A stretch of 64,000 bases of DNA from Dermanyssus gallinae (GCA_003439945.1 QVRM01001062.1:92825-156824); one strand, 5' to 3'; shown: positions 48,571 through 62,536, counted from the first letter of the stretch. The notes: generated by a model from the sequence alone, not told the origin. Made by a program: numbers and translations.

Positions 48571-48910
48571 GAGGGAAAAACGAGCGCGAGGAGAGTATTC
48601 GAAATATGGACTGTTGGCACGTGCAGCGCGCCTGTTACGTTCTCGTTACGTCTGCGTGTCATTGTTATTTGTGCGCGCGCGTAGAAAGAAGGAATATTCT
48701 CCTCTCCTCCATAGTTCACCATGTCACCATGGCATGAGGCCAAGGTGGACAAGTCTAACTAGCATATGGTTGAGTAGTACATGGAACGGTGACGGTCCAC
48801 GACGTGCCATACGTTCAAAGGCGGCTACCAATTGTGAATAACATTAGATCGGAAACTGTCATTTAAATGAGTTTATTGTTTATTTTCTAAAACATAATAT
48901 ACGTTGTGTA

Positions 48911-48923
48911 ATTCTTCTTCTTC

Positions 48924-48990
<67 letters not shown>
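48911..48990. repeat. (TTC)n-(TTA)n trinucleotide repeat
   Basis: A short TTC run passes directly into about 22 copies of TTA/ATT. It is the main non-dinucleotide microsatellite of the window. Confidence 0.9.
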
Positions 48991-48991
<1 letters not shown>

Positions 48992-49609
48992 GTTATGGAA
49001 ACAAAGCGTATTTTAATACCCCAACCATTGCTAAACAAATCAAACCAATATAACAAAAACCTAACAAATGACATGAAAATGTTGACCAATTAATCTCATT
49101 TATTATACTACAGTCATATGACAAAAACCAGAGACCCTCAATTCTTCAAATGATTTATGATTATTAAACGCAGGCCGGTAACATATATAATATGTCGCGT
49201 CATCGTTGCCTGTGTGTGGTATCGCGTGCAACAGTTTCTTGATGACACTGGTACATCGTCAATACAAAAAAAAACAAATATATATCCCTCACAGTCGTCA
49301 GTCTATGCAACTCCTCGCGTGACCACTATTATTGGCTATTACTGCTACTACAACCACTGCTACAACGATGAATCTCAATAAGCACAACGTCGCACCACTG
49401 CGCAAAAACAAACACACACACACACACAATGTTTAATTGTGAGATTTTTGCAAAAGCTAACTAAACGGCGTATCTCTCTTTAATCTGCCTTTTCTTCTTC
49501 TTCTTCTTCTTGTTCTTGTATTTCCGTTTTTCTTCGTCGGCGTACTCATATATTATGAATACACTAAGAAATATGCCGGAACAGGGTATCCTCATGATTT
49601 TTACTCTTT

Positions 49610-50190
49610 AGCCTTTAAGACTCGGGCCAATCCAGAACCTATTTTTTTTAATTGCATGGCAATACTTCGACACCGGCGCGGGGGGTGAAGTCACATATTC
49701 TAACGCTCCGTGCACTTTGCCGATGCTCTTCCGTCTTCGTACCTCTATGATGCTATTCAAGAAATTGCATTCCTCAGGCCAGCCTTCCGGCATGTGATCA
49801 TATGGGCAACTCGGTCCGTCAAGCAGAGATCCTGCACACCTCAAGACGCGACAGAGCGCGCCCTTGTGAGGGCCCCGCACCGGTAGACTTCTCGGGACTC
49901 GAGATGGTCTCCAGGGTCTCCGGAGTCGCACAACAGCACACAGATGTCGGTTGTCGGCTATCCATTTATTCTCTCCAGGTAACCACCTGAAACGGTTCGT
50001 GTCCCGTCAGCACTTGAACAGCGCAGTCTATGCCGGCAGCTGCATCCAGGATTATCCTGCTTGTCGGACACGTTGTATTCAACGTTTGCCCCCCTTCCCT
50101 GCTGACCGCGGAAGATCCGTCGAATGTCTGCGTCAAAGACACGCATCCGCTGGACAAGCCCTCGCTGGACAAGTTCAGAGAAGCATCTAA
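49610..50190 (-). mobile_element. R1-like LINE C-terminal fragment
   Basis: The minus strand reads AGIDCAVQVLTGHEPFQVVT, then SVCCCATPETLETISS. These are the TGHxxFQ motif and the remains of the CxxC...H...C knuckle of R1-like ORF2, with an in-frame stop between. The 3' side (49630-49720) carries the same GGCAATACTTCGACA end as the SINE at 45.6 kb, in the opposite orientation. Several frameshifts are present. Confidence 0.65.
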
Positions 50191-50235
50191 ATGCGGCGTC
50201 TGTACGCGGAACCTTATCCAACTGAGCTAGTCTAC
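50190..50235 (-). other. tRNA-like A-box fragment
   Basis: The minus strand has CTAGCTCAGTTGGATAAGG, matching the 5' half of a tRNA (A box TAGCTCAGTTGG). No B box or closing acceptor stem follows, so it is at most a tRNA-derived scrap. The stretch from 50240 to 51640 holds CAA/TTG-rich simple sequence and no recognised gene. Confidence 0.3.
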
Positions 50236-51649
50236 GTTATATGAGTTATATAAACACATCTGAGTGATGTTTTGCCTGCATACGTTCGAGTTGATCGATT
50301 TATGAACATACACACACCCACACCGACAGTCACGCTTGGAAGCCGTTGGTTTGGTTCAGGGTTTTGTGACTGCCGCTCGCATAATAACAAGCTGGCTGAG
50401 TTGTGAATGGCTGTGTTGACTGCTGCTACACAGCCAAAACCTTTACGCCGCGTCTCGGTTAACGGTGACAGCCCATTCTAATGGAACAACAAAGAGAGCA
50501 GGAACCAGATGTTGCTACCCTTGTGGTTTTTGTTGCTGTCGTTTGTTGCTATTGTTGCTACTGCTGTTTCAAATCGGTGGTATTTGTGCTGTGGTCATTA
50601 CTTCTTCTTCTTCTTTGCTAGTGCCGATGTGACTCCTGCAGTCGGCTAGGGTCGGTCGCTGATGTTTTTGTTGTAATCCAAGGGTGGTGTCTTTGTCGTC
50701 ATAGCCCGTCTGTTGTCGTATTCTTGTGTGGCCGTTGTTGTTGTTGTAGACGCGTTCAAATGGTGGCGTTGCTGCGACAGATACCGCAGTCGTTACCATA
50801 GTTCTGTTTCTGAACCTGTTAAACGTGGTTCTTGTTATTGGTTCGCCGCCGCTCTCTATAGGCTCACCACAATAAGGACAGGTGCTTGATGAAAGACCAA
50901 ACGATGTATTAAAACACTGCCTGCCAGGGCAACTACAACAACAACAATACGAACAGCAACAACAGCACTAAATACAATTACATCTGAACAATAACTAAAC
51001 ACCATTTAGTTTGATTGACACAAGCGCGAACACGCCTGGGCACGGCAGGCGACCAGTATCGAGTAGCGATCCGATGTGGGGCCAAAATTAGTAACGACCA
51101 CGGAAAACGATACTACAAGCAAACACTCACACACACACACACACACCGAAATTAGAACAGCCTAGATGACTTTAAACAGTTGGCAACACCTAAAATATGT
51201 CATTTTGCCGTTGACTAATCAATGCTGGCGACAGTAGGCAATAGCTAGGCTCGGGGAAACTTAGATTGTTTAGATTTGCAGTGATTCAATAAACAAAAAT
51301 CACTGAGCTTGGATCTATTCCTCAATGACATTTATATACCAATATAAAACTGTATACTCTAAGCTCAGGTAGGCAGCAGACTGTTGTACAGCCCTCCCAT
51401 ATAAGAACGAAGATGAGCCCCAAAGTTGTCGCAAGCATGCAGCAGGTAATACTTTTGCTAGGTCCTTTGTCACAACGAAGGTGCTTTACAGTTTGTACAA
51501 ACGTATTGTATATGATCAATAAATCATCGCAATATTTTCTATATATACGTTAAGACCTGGCAAAGTTTTTTAAACTTCTGTGACAGAATACAGACAAGTA
51601 TAGCTTTTTGCCCTATTTCTACTAATTTTCGCTAATTCAAATTTCTATA

Positions 51650-52320
51650 CATTCTTAGCGCCGTGGATTTATGTATCAAAACAAATCTCTAAGTCGATGT
51701 GTTTAATCTTCACCTCGACAATTTCAAGCAAATCGGAATCGTTTTCCTCTCAATGTTTTAAAATGTTTTTTTTCTTTAGGAAATAGGAGGAAATCGCACT
51801 CTATAAAGTCGGACAAATAAGCTGGGCGCTATGTCAGCTTGACTCCAGATGCATGAAAAGCCTTAGTGCTTTCATCCCGCTGGGCTGGTGCGTTGTTGTG
51901 TTGGAGGAACCGTCGCTTAAAAGACACTATAGAGCTTTTCCTGGTGAGTGTTGTAAAGATTTTTGTTAGCCATTCCGTCGTGTGTTTCGTAATAGAAGTA
52001 GTTCACCACTGTACCACCTTCGTCCAGTTCGACTACGTTTGGTAAGTCCGAGGCGGAAAGTCGTGCGGGATCTTATGAAGCGACGTAGTACCCAAGCTCA
52101 AAGTCTCCTCTAGCGATGCATATGTTACGTACGTAAGTCTTCATCAATCGCACCCTTTACACGGGCCACGCATTCGTTGCTGTTTTGGCCGTCATTCAAG
52201 GCCCAAGAAATGTCCAGTTCAAAATCTTCCATACTATACCTACACAGTTCCCAGGGAGGATCTTAATCCTCAGTCGATCGAAGTTCTATGTAGGAGAATC
52301 GACTCGAATTTTCCACCCAA
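51650..52320 (-). mobile_element. Mariner transposase relic
   Basis: The minus strand reads FLQHNNAPAQRDESTKAFHA, VKLT, stop, RPAYLSDFIECDFLLFPK and TLRGKRFRF. This is the mariner catalytic region from the second Asp (here changed to Asn) to the third (CDFxLFP, kept). It matches the relic in EXOC4 intron 6, including flanking sequence GAATCGACTCGAAT. Confidence 0.7.
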
Positions 52321-52589
52321 ATATCACCCCCCCAACCCCCTCCCCCCGGAACACGCGCTGAGACCCTCAGAATTTCCGTTTGTCTTCAAGCCTTCAGGGC
52401 CGTTCCCCGATAAGAGCAGACAGACCGCCCGGACGGCACGACCCTCGTAGCTCTCGAAAAGGGTAAGACGCTTGCTTAGGACGCCACTGTAACTGACTCC
52501 TTAGCCTCCTCTAGGGTAGGTCACAATGCCTCTCAAACTGACTATGTCGTCAGCTTGGCTAAAGAGACGAACAACACTCGAGGGTCTTG

Positions 52590-52770
52590 GCCCGTCAACT
52601 TGCAGAACGATCAACCACATTTCGCAAGCTATTCGAGCAGCTGACAGGTGGCCGGGGGACGGGGGTAGGCTTTACGGCTAAGGAGTTCACTGGACATTCA
52701 ACGGAAGAACTCGATGACATTATCAGGAACCCTTGTAAATTGGTCGGCACCGGACCTTGATGGTCAATGT
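52590..52770 (+). mobile_element. LINE fragment before the RT domain
   Basis: The plus strand has FEQLTGGRGTGVGFTAKEFT, then a DDIIRNPCKLVGTGP stretch that resembles the KxxKAxGPDGI start of LINE RT domains. It is short and ends at a TA tract near 52770. Confidence 0.35.
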
Positions 52771-53145
52771 GTATATATATATATATATATGCTTAAATAG
52801 TAAACTTAAAGTTTTAAATGCTTAAAACAATTAAAATGTATATTTAAATATCTCAATGAATTAAAATAGTTCAGCCGTAAATACCATAATATATTCAACT
52901 ATAAATATGCCATAGTTCTTCCTCTGAGGATATATATATGATGATGATGATGATGATGAGGTATCCATAAGTAAATAGGGTGCGTCATAGCCATGCGGAG
53001 CGCGCGCATTTTTTGTGTCTCTATATCTTTGATGAACAGGAACCCCTGCTGAACGACAAAAGTAATAATGACCGACGCACGAATATAAGCGTCGTTCGTC
53101 ATTCTTGCCAGCTGTAATTTGTCACAACAGTTTATGTGATTTTAG

Positions 53146-53184
<39 letters not shown>

Positions 53185-53719
53185 GAGAAAATCAGTTGAT
53201 CGACTCAAGATACAGTTTCTTAAGCAGGTTCTGTCTCTGTCGAGGGTAACGCGCGGCTTCCACTGTAGGCGCCATGGGCTGATTCCACAAACAATGAATG
53301 AAACAATGAACGCGCTCTAGCAGGCGCCTCGTCTCACAGTCTATGAATTGCGAGACAATTATACAATCTCACAGTTTATGATTTGCCAAGCAATGATATG
53401 AAAGACTGCGAATACTAATAAGGTGCGATGACAACCCTTGATTGGCTGACTGGCTGTGTCCAACACGACCAAGAACGAACTCAATAAAGATCCGACGGGG
53501 TCACTGCACGGCTGGCTCGGGCACCGGTACGCCGTCGAGCGGCCAACTAAAAGGGAGCACTGACCTATGCAATGGTCAATGGCGTAGTTACGTTACGCCC
53601 GTCCAAACGCGCACCGAAACAACCGCGTTCGACGACTTCGCCCGCAAGACTTCTCGACAATTGACGGAACACGTCAAACTAAGCATTTTTTTGTATCCGT
53701 TATATTTACACTACTAAGG

Positions 53720-53761
<42 letters not shown>

Positions 53762-53797
53762 GTAATCAATCACCAACGGGGTGAGCATGACAATTAG

Positions 53798-53828
<31 letters not shown>

Positions 53829-55236
53829 TATATGCGTGTGTATATGTGTATGTGGCGTTGTATGTACAATGCGTTCAATTCAATTTGGCGTATATTGTCG
53901 TTAAGAACTATAAATACGAGCTTGGTGAACAACCTTAGCTCTACGAACATGGAGATATCAAAAAGTCCAAAGAGTTATCCAGGGAGAAAACTAATCAAAG
54001 TAAATTTAATGGAAATCAGATTTGGAAATTTGTTTGCACGAAGAGATGTTTGCATAATTCGCAAGGCGTCATATGTGGTGGCTTCAGATCAAACTTTAAC
54101 GCGGTCAAATGTTTTTAGTTGGCCAATTCTGGACATTTGCCTTCTAATTGGACAAATTCTGGGAGATATATGTATATATATCGACTCGCTCCTTAGGTGA
54201 AATGGGAATATGTATAGATTACAAGAGCCATTTAAGTATACATTCATTACATGTTTGGAAAATATTACTTAGATTATACGCGTCCAAACGTAAGCCAACA
54301 TAATTCCACTAGATGTCACGTCGCTCAGAGCCCAAAGGTTTCACCCGTTAAGAACTATTACGTGAGATACTTCTTTGGCAAATGGCTATTTCTTATCTAT
54401 TCAGCTCATTTTGTAAATTGTCATGTCCAACCTAAGGCGAAAACTAAGCACGTGAATTTAGACCGTCTTCTGTATAACCGACACGATTAAAATACGTTTA
54501 TTTAAGATTATGCTTATTATGTCTTCATTGCGACGCAATGAAGAGATCGATGGCCGGCAAGCTAGAAGCCACAAGAAGCCGCCGGTTCGACATTCCAGCG
54601 CGACACCTGAATATAGCCAAGTGAAGTGAGTTTTGAAGTGATTTCTCCTAAGGTTAAAAAGAGCAAGGTTTATAATGAGAAACAAGATTTAATTTTCTTA
54701 TTCAAAGACTGACCCTCTCACATAAACGGTGGTCGTATTCTTATTAAATGGATCCGAGCTTTTATCATCAGTTGTAACGAGAGGGTTCTTTCACACAATT
54801 GGCTACTCTGTAACTAGACACAACAAAGTGAGGGCATACCTATATAAACAAAAATAAAATATTCATATTGCGTATCATGCGTATAATGGAACATGTATGC
54901 TGGCGTCTATGGCAAATATCACGTGTCCGTTTCGCCCGAGCTCGCGCAAACCACTGTAGAGAGAAGAGTGCCCGAACTAAGAAGCCCTGGCGGCCAGTAC
55001 CCGTCAAGCACACTGAGTGGGCATCCTCTTACTCGGCAGTCGCACGTCTGTCACCCAAAAAAAAACTCTCCTCGATTCCCGCTTTCGCTACCCTACGCGC
55101 TAATGGGCATCATGTTCTTCTTTTGGCGCCGCATCCTTTGCGTGTAAGGTCGTAAATCCGGTCGGGTGATAGTGGCCACGGACAAACACGCATCAGAGCC
55201 GCGTCAAGATTTGACAATTAGTCAGAACGATTTATG

Positions 55237-55239
<3 letters not shown>

Positions 55240-55287
<48 letters not shown>
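55240..55287. repeat. (TA)n microsatellite
   Basis: About 48 bp of TA, followed by a shorter tract near 55313. Confidence 0.9.
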
Positions 55288-55292
<5 letters not shown>

Positions 55293-55426
55293 TATCAGCC
55301 AGACAATATGGATATATATATATATTTGCAGTACAATATGTATGATGGTGCCTCTGTGTTCCTAATGTCGAAATGCTAGTTAGGTGATTACTGAAGTTGT
55401 CTACTTTAGCATTATGTCTAAAAGTG

Positions 55427-55494
55427 CAGGTTTAGAATTAGGTTTATATGTGAATGTGCTCTATACAGGTTTAGAATTAGGTTTATATGTGAAT
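55427..55494. repeat. 29-bp direct repeat
   Basis: Two perfect 29-bp copies (55427-55455 and 55466-55494) begin CAGGTTTAGAATTAGG and end TTTATATGTGAAT, separated by 10 bp. They produce a repeated Gly-Leu-Glu-Leu-Gly-Leu-Tyr-Val-Asn peptide in one frame, but that frame is not supported as a gene. Confidence 0.85.
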
Positions 55495-58400
55495 TATACG
55501 CGAATGTGGTTGTTATTACAACGCAGGCCCCTAGTTACATGGGGTGCGGGGGGCATTCTTCTCCCTCTCTCCTGGCTTCCCGCGTTTTAGTCTAATTAGC
55601 CCGGCGTCTAATCCGCGTGGGTCACCTAGGACTCACACACACACACACGCAAGCACACCTACCTAGGATCACTATTAATTTATTTTCAGATTATACTTTA
55701 AATTGCACGTAGCCGTAGCAACAGCAGACATAAGGGGCTTGATGTGCATGCATAATGCAACCCAACTGCGGACTGTCTAGCTACTGTTTTGATTCATACA
55801 TCAGAGTAGAGATGGAACGAGATGAGTGAGGACGTCTCTTTCTTTCGAGGACGAGTTGCAATTGAGTTGGTCGTCGTTGACAGGACGACGAACGTCACAA
55901 GCGGCAAGAAGTGCACTTGGTCGGCTTGATCGTAGATTTCTTAGCGCGGCCAGCAGCAGCGCGCTTAGCCCGCCACGGCGCGGGCGTATTTCTTCTTCCC
56001 TCCTTCGACATCAACAACCTCATCTTCCTCAATGCCGAGAGAACAAGACGAATGCCGATTAACTGACCCGGCTAGCTAAACAAGCCAGCGCTTCACGATG
56101 CGCAGTCCGGTTGCACTTACGTCGAGTACCGATTGGCGCCCGTTTCTACCCATTCATAGCACTAGTAGTGATGTTTGTTTTTGTCTCGTTGTCATTGTTG
56201 CTATTGTTGTTGTTGTTGATGATGTTATTGTTGTTATTGTTGTTGTTGCTGCTGCTTTTGTACTTGCATCGTTACCTACAGTGGGGTAACCAGAACAGTG
56301 GACATCACTGAGTGAACTACACATGATCAGAGCCGTCTGTCACCGCCAGCGGCCATCGTAGCGACGTAATATGGCTGTCAGCGCATTAACAGCAGTGCCG
56401 CAGCCTCAATCAATATTCATTGACGGCTGGAACATACGCCCGAAGGGAGCAACGGACTCGTTGTCAGGAGGGCCAATAGAGCTTATATTTAGCCTCATCC
56501 TCAACTCAGTAGTTTGGTCCGCGGCGAGCCCTCACAGCGAACGAACTTCTGATTAAATTCGTAGGGCTCAAACTTGTTCGCTGGTATATATATACCAAAA
56601 ATACTCTTGAAATTCCAGGAACAAAACTGGTGTTAATTATTGAGCACTTACTGTGTTTTTCACGAAGTAGATTTTAGCCAAACACAAATGCATGCACGTG
56701 ACTTATACTGGAGTTGAATTGAATACCGCTTGAACTCAGATGTGAATTAAACCTTAGGACGAAAAACAAGACTACCTGTAGACTACTGGTAGTACCAGAC
56801 TGAGTATAGTTAGCATACACCATAGTCATTGAGTACAATGGCGTCGCCTATCAAGCATTATGAAAACAAATTATATTACAGGCCGAAGAGGAAAGTGGAG
56901 ATCTAGAGATATGTAAGTTACGTCACCTGTAGGATGGGGTCGCATGCGATGGTCGCCATGACTAGACAAGGTATATCGGACACGGCTATCATCAATTGGT
57001 GTGCTTGAATACTGAGTTCCTTGAAGATATACCATGCAGCCGTTGACTGCCGGGCATTTAAAGGCGCTCACTCTAACATCTCCCTCGCTAGAGCAGTGCA
57101 GAACCAACGCGGTGCAGAACACAACGCATTGTTAACCTATACGTACTCAGCTGAGAGAAATAAATAGTGATGATGATGATGATTAAAATAAATTAAGACA
57201 CGATCTTCGACCTTGGTGTGGTTTCACCGATAGGACGCCCAACCTCACACAGAAAAACCGACACTACACAACAGCAAGCTCGCAACAGATTAAAGGTCAA
57301 GGCGAATTCAGTCCCCCCAAGCCTTTCCCCAAACATAAGTCGATGTGAGTATGGTATTCCCGTCGACTAAAGTGAACTGTTTGCGCGTGTGACGTAACAA
57401 TTCGGTAGGAACAGGTGTTGTGGTACTGAAGTAAAAGTAAGACAGAAAATAATGCTTTTCTATTGACCACATATAGGGAAGAAGCTCCAGTTGCAAATCG
57501 CAATAACGACAGTGGGACTAGATTATTACGGCTTTCAGTACGAATAGCACAATTTGGACCAGACAAGCACGGTTCGTTATGCTGATGACAATAGATAGTG
57601 TATATCATAGGATCAACGCAAGAACAGCTCAATGTAGTTGTTGAGAAAGGTTGAAAAACTAAAAAAATTCAACCTTTAGGTTGAAAATCAAAAACAGGAT
57701 CTTAGTCTACCTGTTAGGAGCCTGGGTCTAGAAACAACACTAGAAACACTTTGCTTGTTTAACCGACGCCTAGCGGCGCCGAGAAAGCGGACAAGCCTGG
57801 TGCCACTTTCAAAATAGGGACCAATCAAAAACGATCTAAACACGTTCGCAGCAAGCCAAAAGCCCCTAGTGGCGAGCACGGAGAAAGCTATTGCGCTGCG
57901 CCAGCCGGTCAGCGGGAGTAAGACGAACGAAATGAACCTGCTAAATAGGTTGACAGGCGCACAAATCGTGATACCGACTAGTGTCAGGGCCGACTGGACT
58001 GGTGGACGTCGAAATGACTATTCGACGATATAATATCAACGTTTCACCACCAGCGCGAGCAGTAGTAGTAGTAGTAGTAGTAGACAGTTAACGTAATTAA
58101 ACGTTAGTAAATCGTCATAGTGGTAAGAATAGTTGGTAAGAATAGTTAGCAATAGAAATGGCGGCAATAACTACGGGTTCCGGACGGGCCGCAGTCCGTC
58201 AAGACGACTCTGTCGCGCGCTGTCTCTCAGGTCGGACACGCACGATGTAAGGCAAAGAGGAAACGAATATGGGCGGAGGCCGGGTTTCTCGACCCGTTAC
58301 TCTAGCTGTGGGGTGTGAGCGGTAGAATTTAGCAAATCAAGAGGATCACTAGGTTTCTACCCGCTGACCCAATTCCTCAGTCACTTTCCGGGCTACGGTA

Positions 58401-60151
58401 CTTTTAGAACATATTCTCATAGAACTCATAGAACATCTATATCGTATCGGACGAGCCCCGTCGCCAGCATACATTGTCTTTGATTCTCGGGAGGACAAGA
58501 TGATGAAGAAGAAAAAGAAGATGACGACGATGTCAAACATCCGCTTGAAATATGCACGCAGTTTACCTCGCTGCGGATAAGGACGCAGCTGAAGCGGCTC
58601 TTTGGGGAATGGGAATCCCTTATAGCATGCAAACAAATACATGCGCAGGTACTCTTCAACGACACTCGAAGCAACCCTAAAGTAAAAGTAGGGGTAGAGA
58701 GAGAATGGGGGGAAGAGGAGGGGTTGAAGTATTATTAAGGAACAGACTGTACCAGCGCTTCGCTGCGTTATGAGGGGCGTTTAGATGAGAGGTGTGTTTA
58801 GTGGGTATTGTGCCAAAAATATCGATATGGTGGAGTCCCACTCTGCCCATCCCGCGTGTGGGTACAAGCATTATCTCCTTCTCATGCGCCGCAAAAAAAA
58901 AAGATAAAAAATAGAATCGTGGTGTTGATGGTAGATGTAGTAACAGTAGTGTGGTACGGCTACTGGCAATCTAACCAGATACCAGCCACAACGGCGACGT
59001 GGAAGCAGTGGTTGCAGCCGCAGTAGATTCTGCGTAGCTCTAGACGTCTGGTCAGCTCGAATATCGATGTTCTGTGAACACACGATCCGTTGTCCACTGA
59101 TTGAGAATCGACTCGGTCAGCGCCATGACCAGCAACAGCAACAACAGTAGCCATCAAGACGATGAATCAAACAACTGGCAAATATCATTTAACCATATCG
59201 AAGACAGCAACAACAACAACAACCGTAACAACAGCAGCAATAACAATAACAACAACGTCCATGATCATGACCACGACAATCAATACAGCAATGACGCCAC
59301 CTAACGTTGACGTCAAGGATTCGTCGGCAAAAGATCGAGTGATTAGAAGAGTCGAGAAAGATTAGCCATTCATTCATGCATGCATGCATGCGGTTACTGA
59401 ACGTTGGAAGACTTCATCAACTTCGTTCAGTAGACGAGCACATGTTCAATGATTAAACACATGAATAATGATTATGATCACATTTTATGGACAGCAATTT
59501 TTCAACAATGTAGAGACCGTGGCAGTTCGTTAGGTTAGGCTAGGCAGGGGGTGGGGAATGGGGGTGTAGGCAAGCATGAGGGGCATTCAATCGGCCGACA
59601 TTGCGGGCCGAGTCGCCAGCTCTAACAACTCGAAGAGGTTGAGACAGCGATAAGACCGAGCGGCCACCATCGTCGTCATCGTCGTCGATTCGCCGCTGGT
59701 GTCCGCTGGTGAACAGTCGCCAACAGAGATGAGAGTTCGTCGTCGGTTTAGCAGCAGCAGCCTTCCCCCATTGCGTCCTGGGGCTTTCCATCTGGCGCGT
59801 ATACAAGTGAGCATCTTCGTCTATCTTGGCCACGTACAGCAGCAGCAGCAGCAGCTGCAGGAGCAATATCCGTTAGAGTAGAGCGTGTAGTGGTGACTGA
59901 CTGAGTGAGTGAGTGACTGACTGACTGACTGGAGGTTACTCCATGCCGCCCCCGGAGCTCCCCCGGGGCGACGCTAGCGGTTATCCTGCCTGCATTATCC
60001 GGTTCACTCAGCATAGCCGGTCACTTCACATTGACGAGCAGCATAGCGCTCCGTCCACTTTTAGCGGAATCCACTTTTCACCGCCGCTCACCCTCAATCT
60101 CTACGGTTTGTTTGCAGTGCAAGCCAAGACCACCGAATTAGAGCATAAACA

Positions 60152-60191
<40 letters not shown>

Positions 60192-60242
60192 TTACTCATT
60201 CACAAATATATATATAGAGTAAATTTGTAAAAAAAAAGAGTA

Positions 60243-60433
60243 AAAAACGAGCAAGATGGCATAGTGGAAAAGCCTTTGCCTTGCATTCGGGAGGACTGGG
60301 TTCGAGACCCAGACCGGCCACTCTTAAATTGGTTTGCATGGTTTAAAAATTAGACAAGGTAAATGCCGGAGTGGATTAAAAATTAGCCATGACATAAAAA
60401 CCGTACACGGGCAATAGCCTTACGAAAAAAAAG
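60243..60433 (+). mobile_element. tRNA-derived SINE, short copy
   Basis: Same head as the SINE at 45605 (GAGCAAGATGGCATAGTGG and GGGTTCGAGACCCAGACC) and the same middle ending CCGTACACGGGCAATAGCC, then an A run and a TA tract. It lacks the GC-rich 3' body of the longer copy. Confidence 0.8.
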
Positions 60434-60437
60434 GATA

Positions 60438-60439
<2 letters not shown>

Positions 60440-60468
<29 letters not shown>

Positions 60469-62504
60469 TTGTACACTTCATGTGAAGAACGTCTCTGAGA
60501 AAATTGCATCCACCGGACAATCAAAATGATGCGACAGTTAATTTATGCAGCGATACAGATGACCTTATAGAAGATCTGATATATGGACTGATTAATTTTT
60601 CTGTGTGAAAGGTATTTTTATTTACAATAATTGTAATATTTACAAAATTGTGCAAGACAGTAGTACTATTTCAGGAACGACTCGCGCAAAAAGTAACGCC
60701 CCCATGAAATGTAAGTTCGTAAGTAATTTGAAAACAACTGCAAATAAATCACATCCAATTTCACCACAACTATCTTTAGCTTAGTGTTTTGCCTATTTTG
60801 TAGAGGTGCTGCCAAAGGTTTACCTAAATCAGCACTTCACACAAACACATTCCCATATGGTCTTAAATACTCCTCCTGCCGCTTTTTGTTCCACTTCGCT
60901 TGATTCTCGTCACCAGCACCTTCTGAGATTTGTCGTTACATAGGTTAAAGTGAATTGCTCTGCCCTGCTAGGAAAATTTAGACCCTTTCCCTGTAGGCCA
61001 ATCCGTAAAAATAAGTAAGTATTATTCCGACTAGAATGGAAACCAATTATCCCATCCGATATTGCTTCCACAGCGTGACCTTATAGTAGTAGTAGTAATT
61101 CTGATGCTGGGTTCTGTACAAAAAAACATTTTCTTTCGAAAATTTTGCAAAATGCAAGGGTCTGAGATCAGATGCGAAAGCATCATCAGCGTTGTAGGCG
61201 CAGTTCTGCTTTCTTTTTGAAAGAATATATCTGCTTGCTGATTGTGTTATGGATGCTTATTGAAACACACAGAGCTGCCATCATCAGAAACCAATTCACA
61301 ACCAAACGCTGTGTCCGCTGTAACGCGTTGCTTCGAAGCTTTACGAATGAGATCCTCACACGGAGACGCTAACAATTGAAGCTTCTTCGATTACTCCTTT
61401 CACTTTTCTTGTCTATTATATTTGATTACCTTCAGTACAAAAATAGCTGTTATAGGAGGGAGGGATTCGACACTTGGTATAATCAATCCTAGCGAAAGAG
61501 AGGCTCCGTCAGTTGGACGGAATTGGAGCCTTTGTCCACGTTGAGCTTCTTAGAATTGAATAGGTTTTTTATAGCTCCATCTGTCCAAGAACAAGTTACT
61601 GCTAAATGCCTTTTTCAAGAGAGTGGACAAATCCATGCAAGCTGTCCTAGACTTCAGAACCTTGAACACCGGGCTGATTACTTATTGGCGCCCCGCCGTG
61701 TTTACGTTTATTATTTTAGTACGAAAATTCCGCGTTCTGGATAATATGAACCATAGAATGCAACACGTTTTTGAACCCAAAAAGATTATAAAAAAATAAA
61801 TAATTATATAGAAATAGGCGGTGCACATATATAAGCCTTGTTTCGTTCTACGCACCACAATGCACATCCATGATTGTGATATTTTCGTTCGGAAACTTGC
61901 CATAACGATTGTTCTTCGACCAGAACTCCATCGCACTTTTGAGCTGAGATGTTACATTTCAATTCACACTACGACTACAAATACATGTGTAGAGTCTAGT
62001 CATTATGAGCGCTGCATTCCAGCTCTCTACACAAAAGCAGTGATAGATTTGTCTTTAGATTTTTTTAGAAACCATGTTTTCACGCCGGTCTGCTTTCATT
62101 ACTTAGATTACGATAATAATCATTCTTATTAAGTAATCATCAGTTTTGTAGCTACTTGGCCTAGCACGTGCTACGAAAGGACATATAGTCGGAAATAGGA
62201 AATCGCTGGCACACTGTTTTTTTATTCCTCTTTAGATCACGTTCGTAACACCTGATAGCCAGAGCTGTTCTTTCTTTGGCATACCAGGTGGCGAGAACCA
62301 CACTTCGGTCAAGAAATAATCAACCAGATTTGTCGCACACGTCGTCACATATGTAAGCTAATATCACACACAGTCTTGGGCTATACACCGGGGACTACTG
62401 TGAGTCAAGACATTATGATCGAGATAGGTATGTCGAGAATGGAAAGAGAACTATATTTATGGTGCATTAGTGTGTAGGCCAGAGACCAAGGAAACATAGT
62501 ATAG

Positions 62505-62536
<32 letters not shown>

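Larger units (their letters stand above)
52770..60200. other. Intergenic: microsatellites and simple sequence, no gene recognised
   Basis: TA tracts lie at about 53147-53180, 53720-53757, 53800-53823, 55240-55287 and 60152-60188. There are (GATGAT)n at 52938-52958, (TTGTTG)n at 56200-56260, AGTAGT at 58060-58083 and CAA/AAC repeats at 59200-59260. Some frames of 60-120 codons exist, for instance 53832-54200 (+), 56871-57122 (-) and 57297-57632 (-). None has a domain, conserved motif or splice structure that I can defend. The region may contain unrecognised exons or untranslated sequence. Confidence 0.5.

Noticed and set aside
56871..57122. Secreted protein exon on the minus strand
   Set aside because: Some Cys and a hydrophobic start are visible, but no clear signal peptide, splice sites or family could be established.
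59101..59304. Asn/Ser-rich 67-codon frame
   Set aside because: It is a CAA/AAC repeat translation without a domain or splice context.
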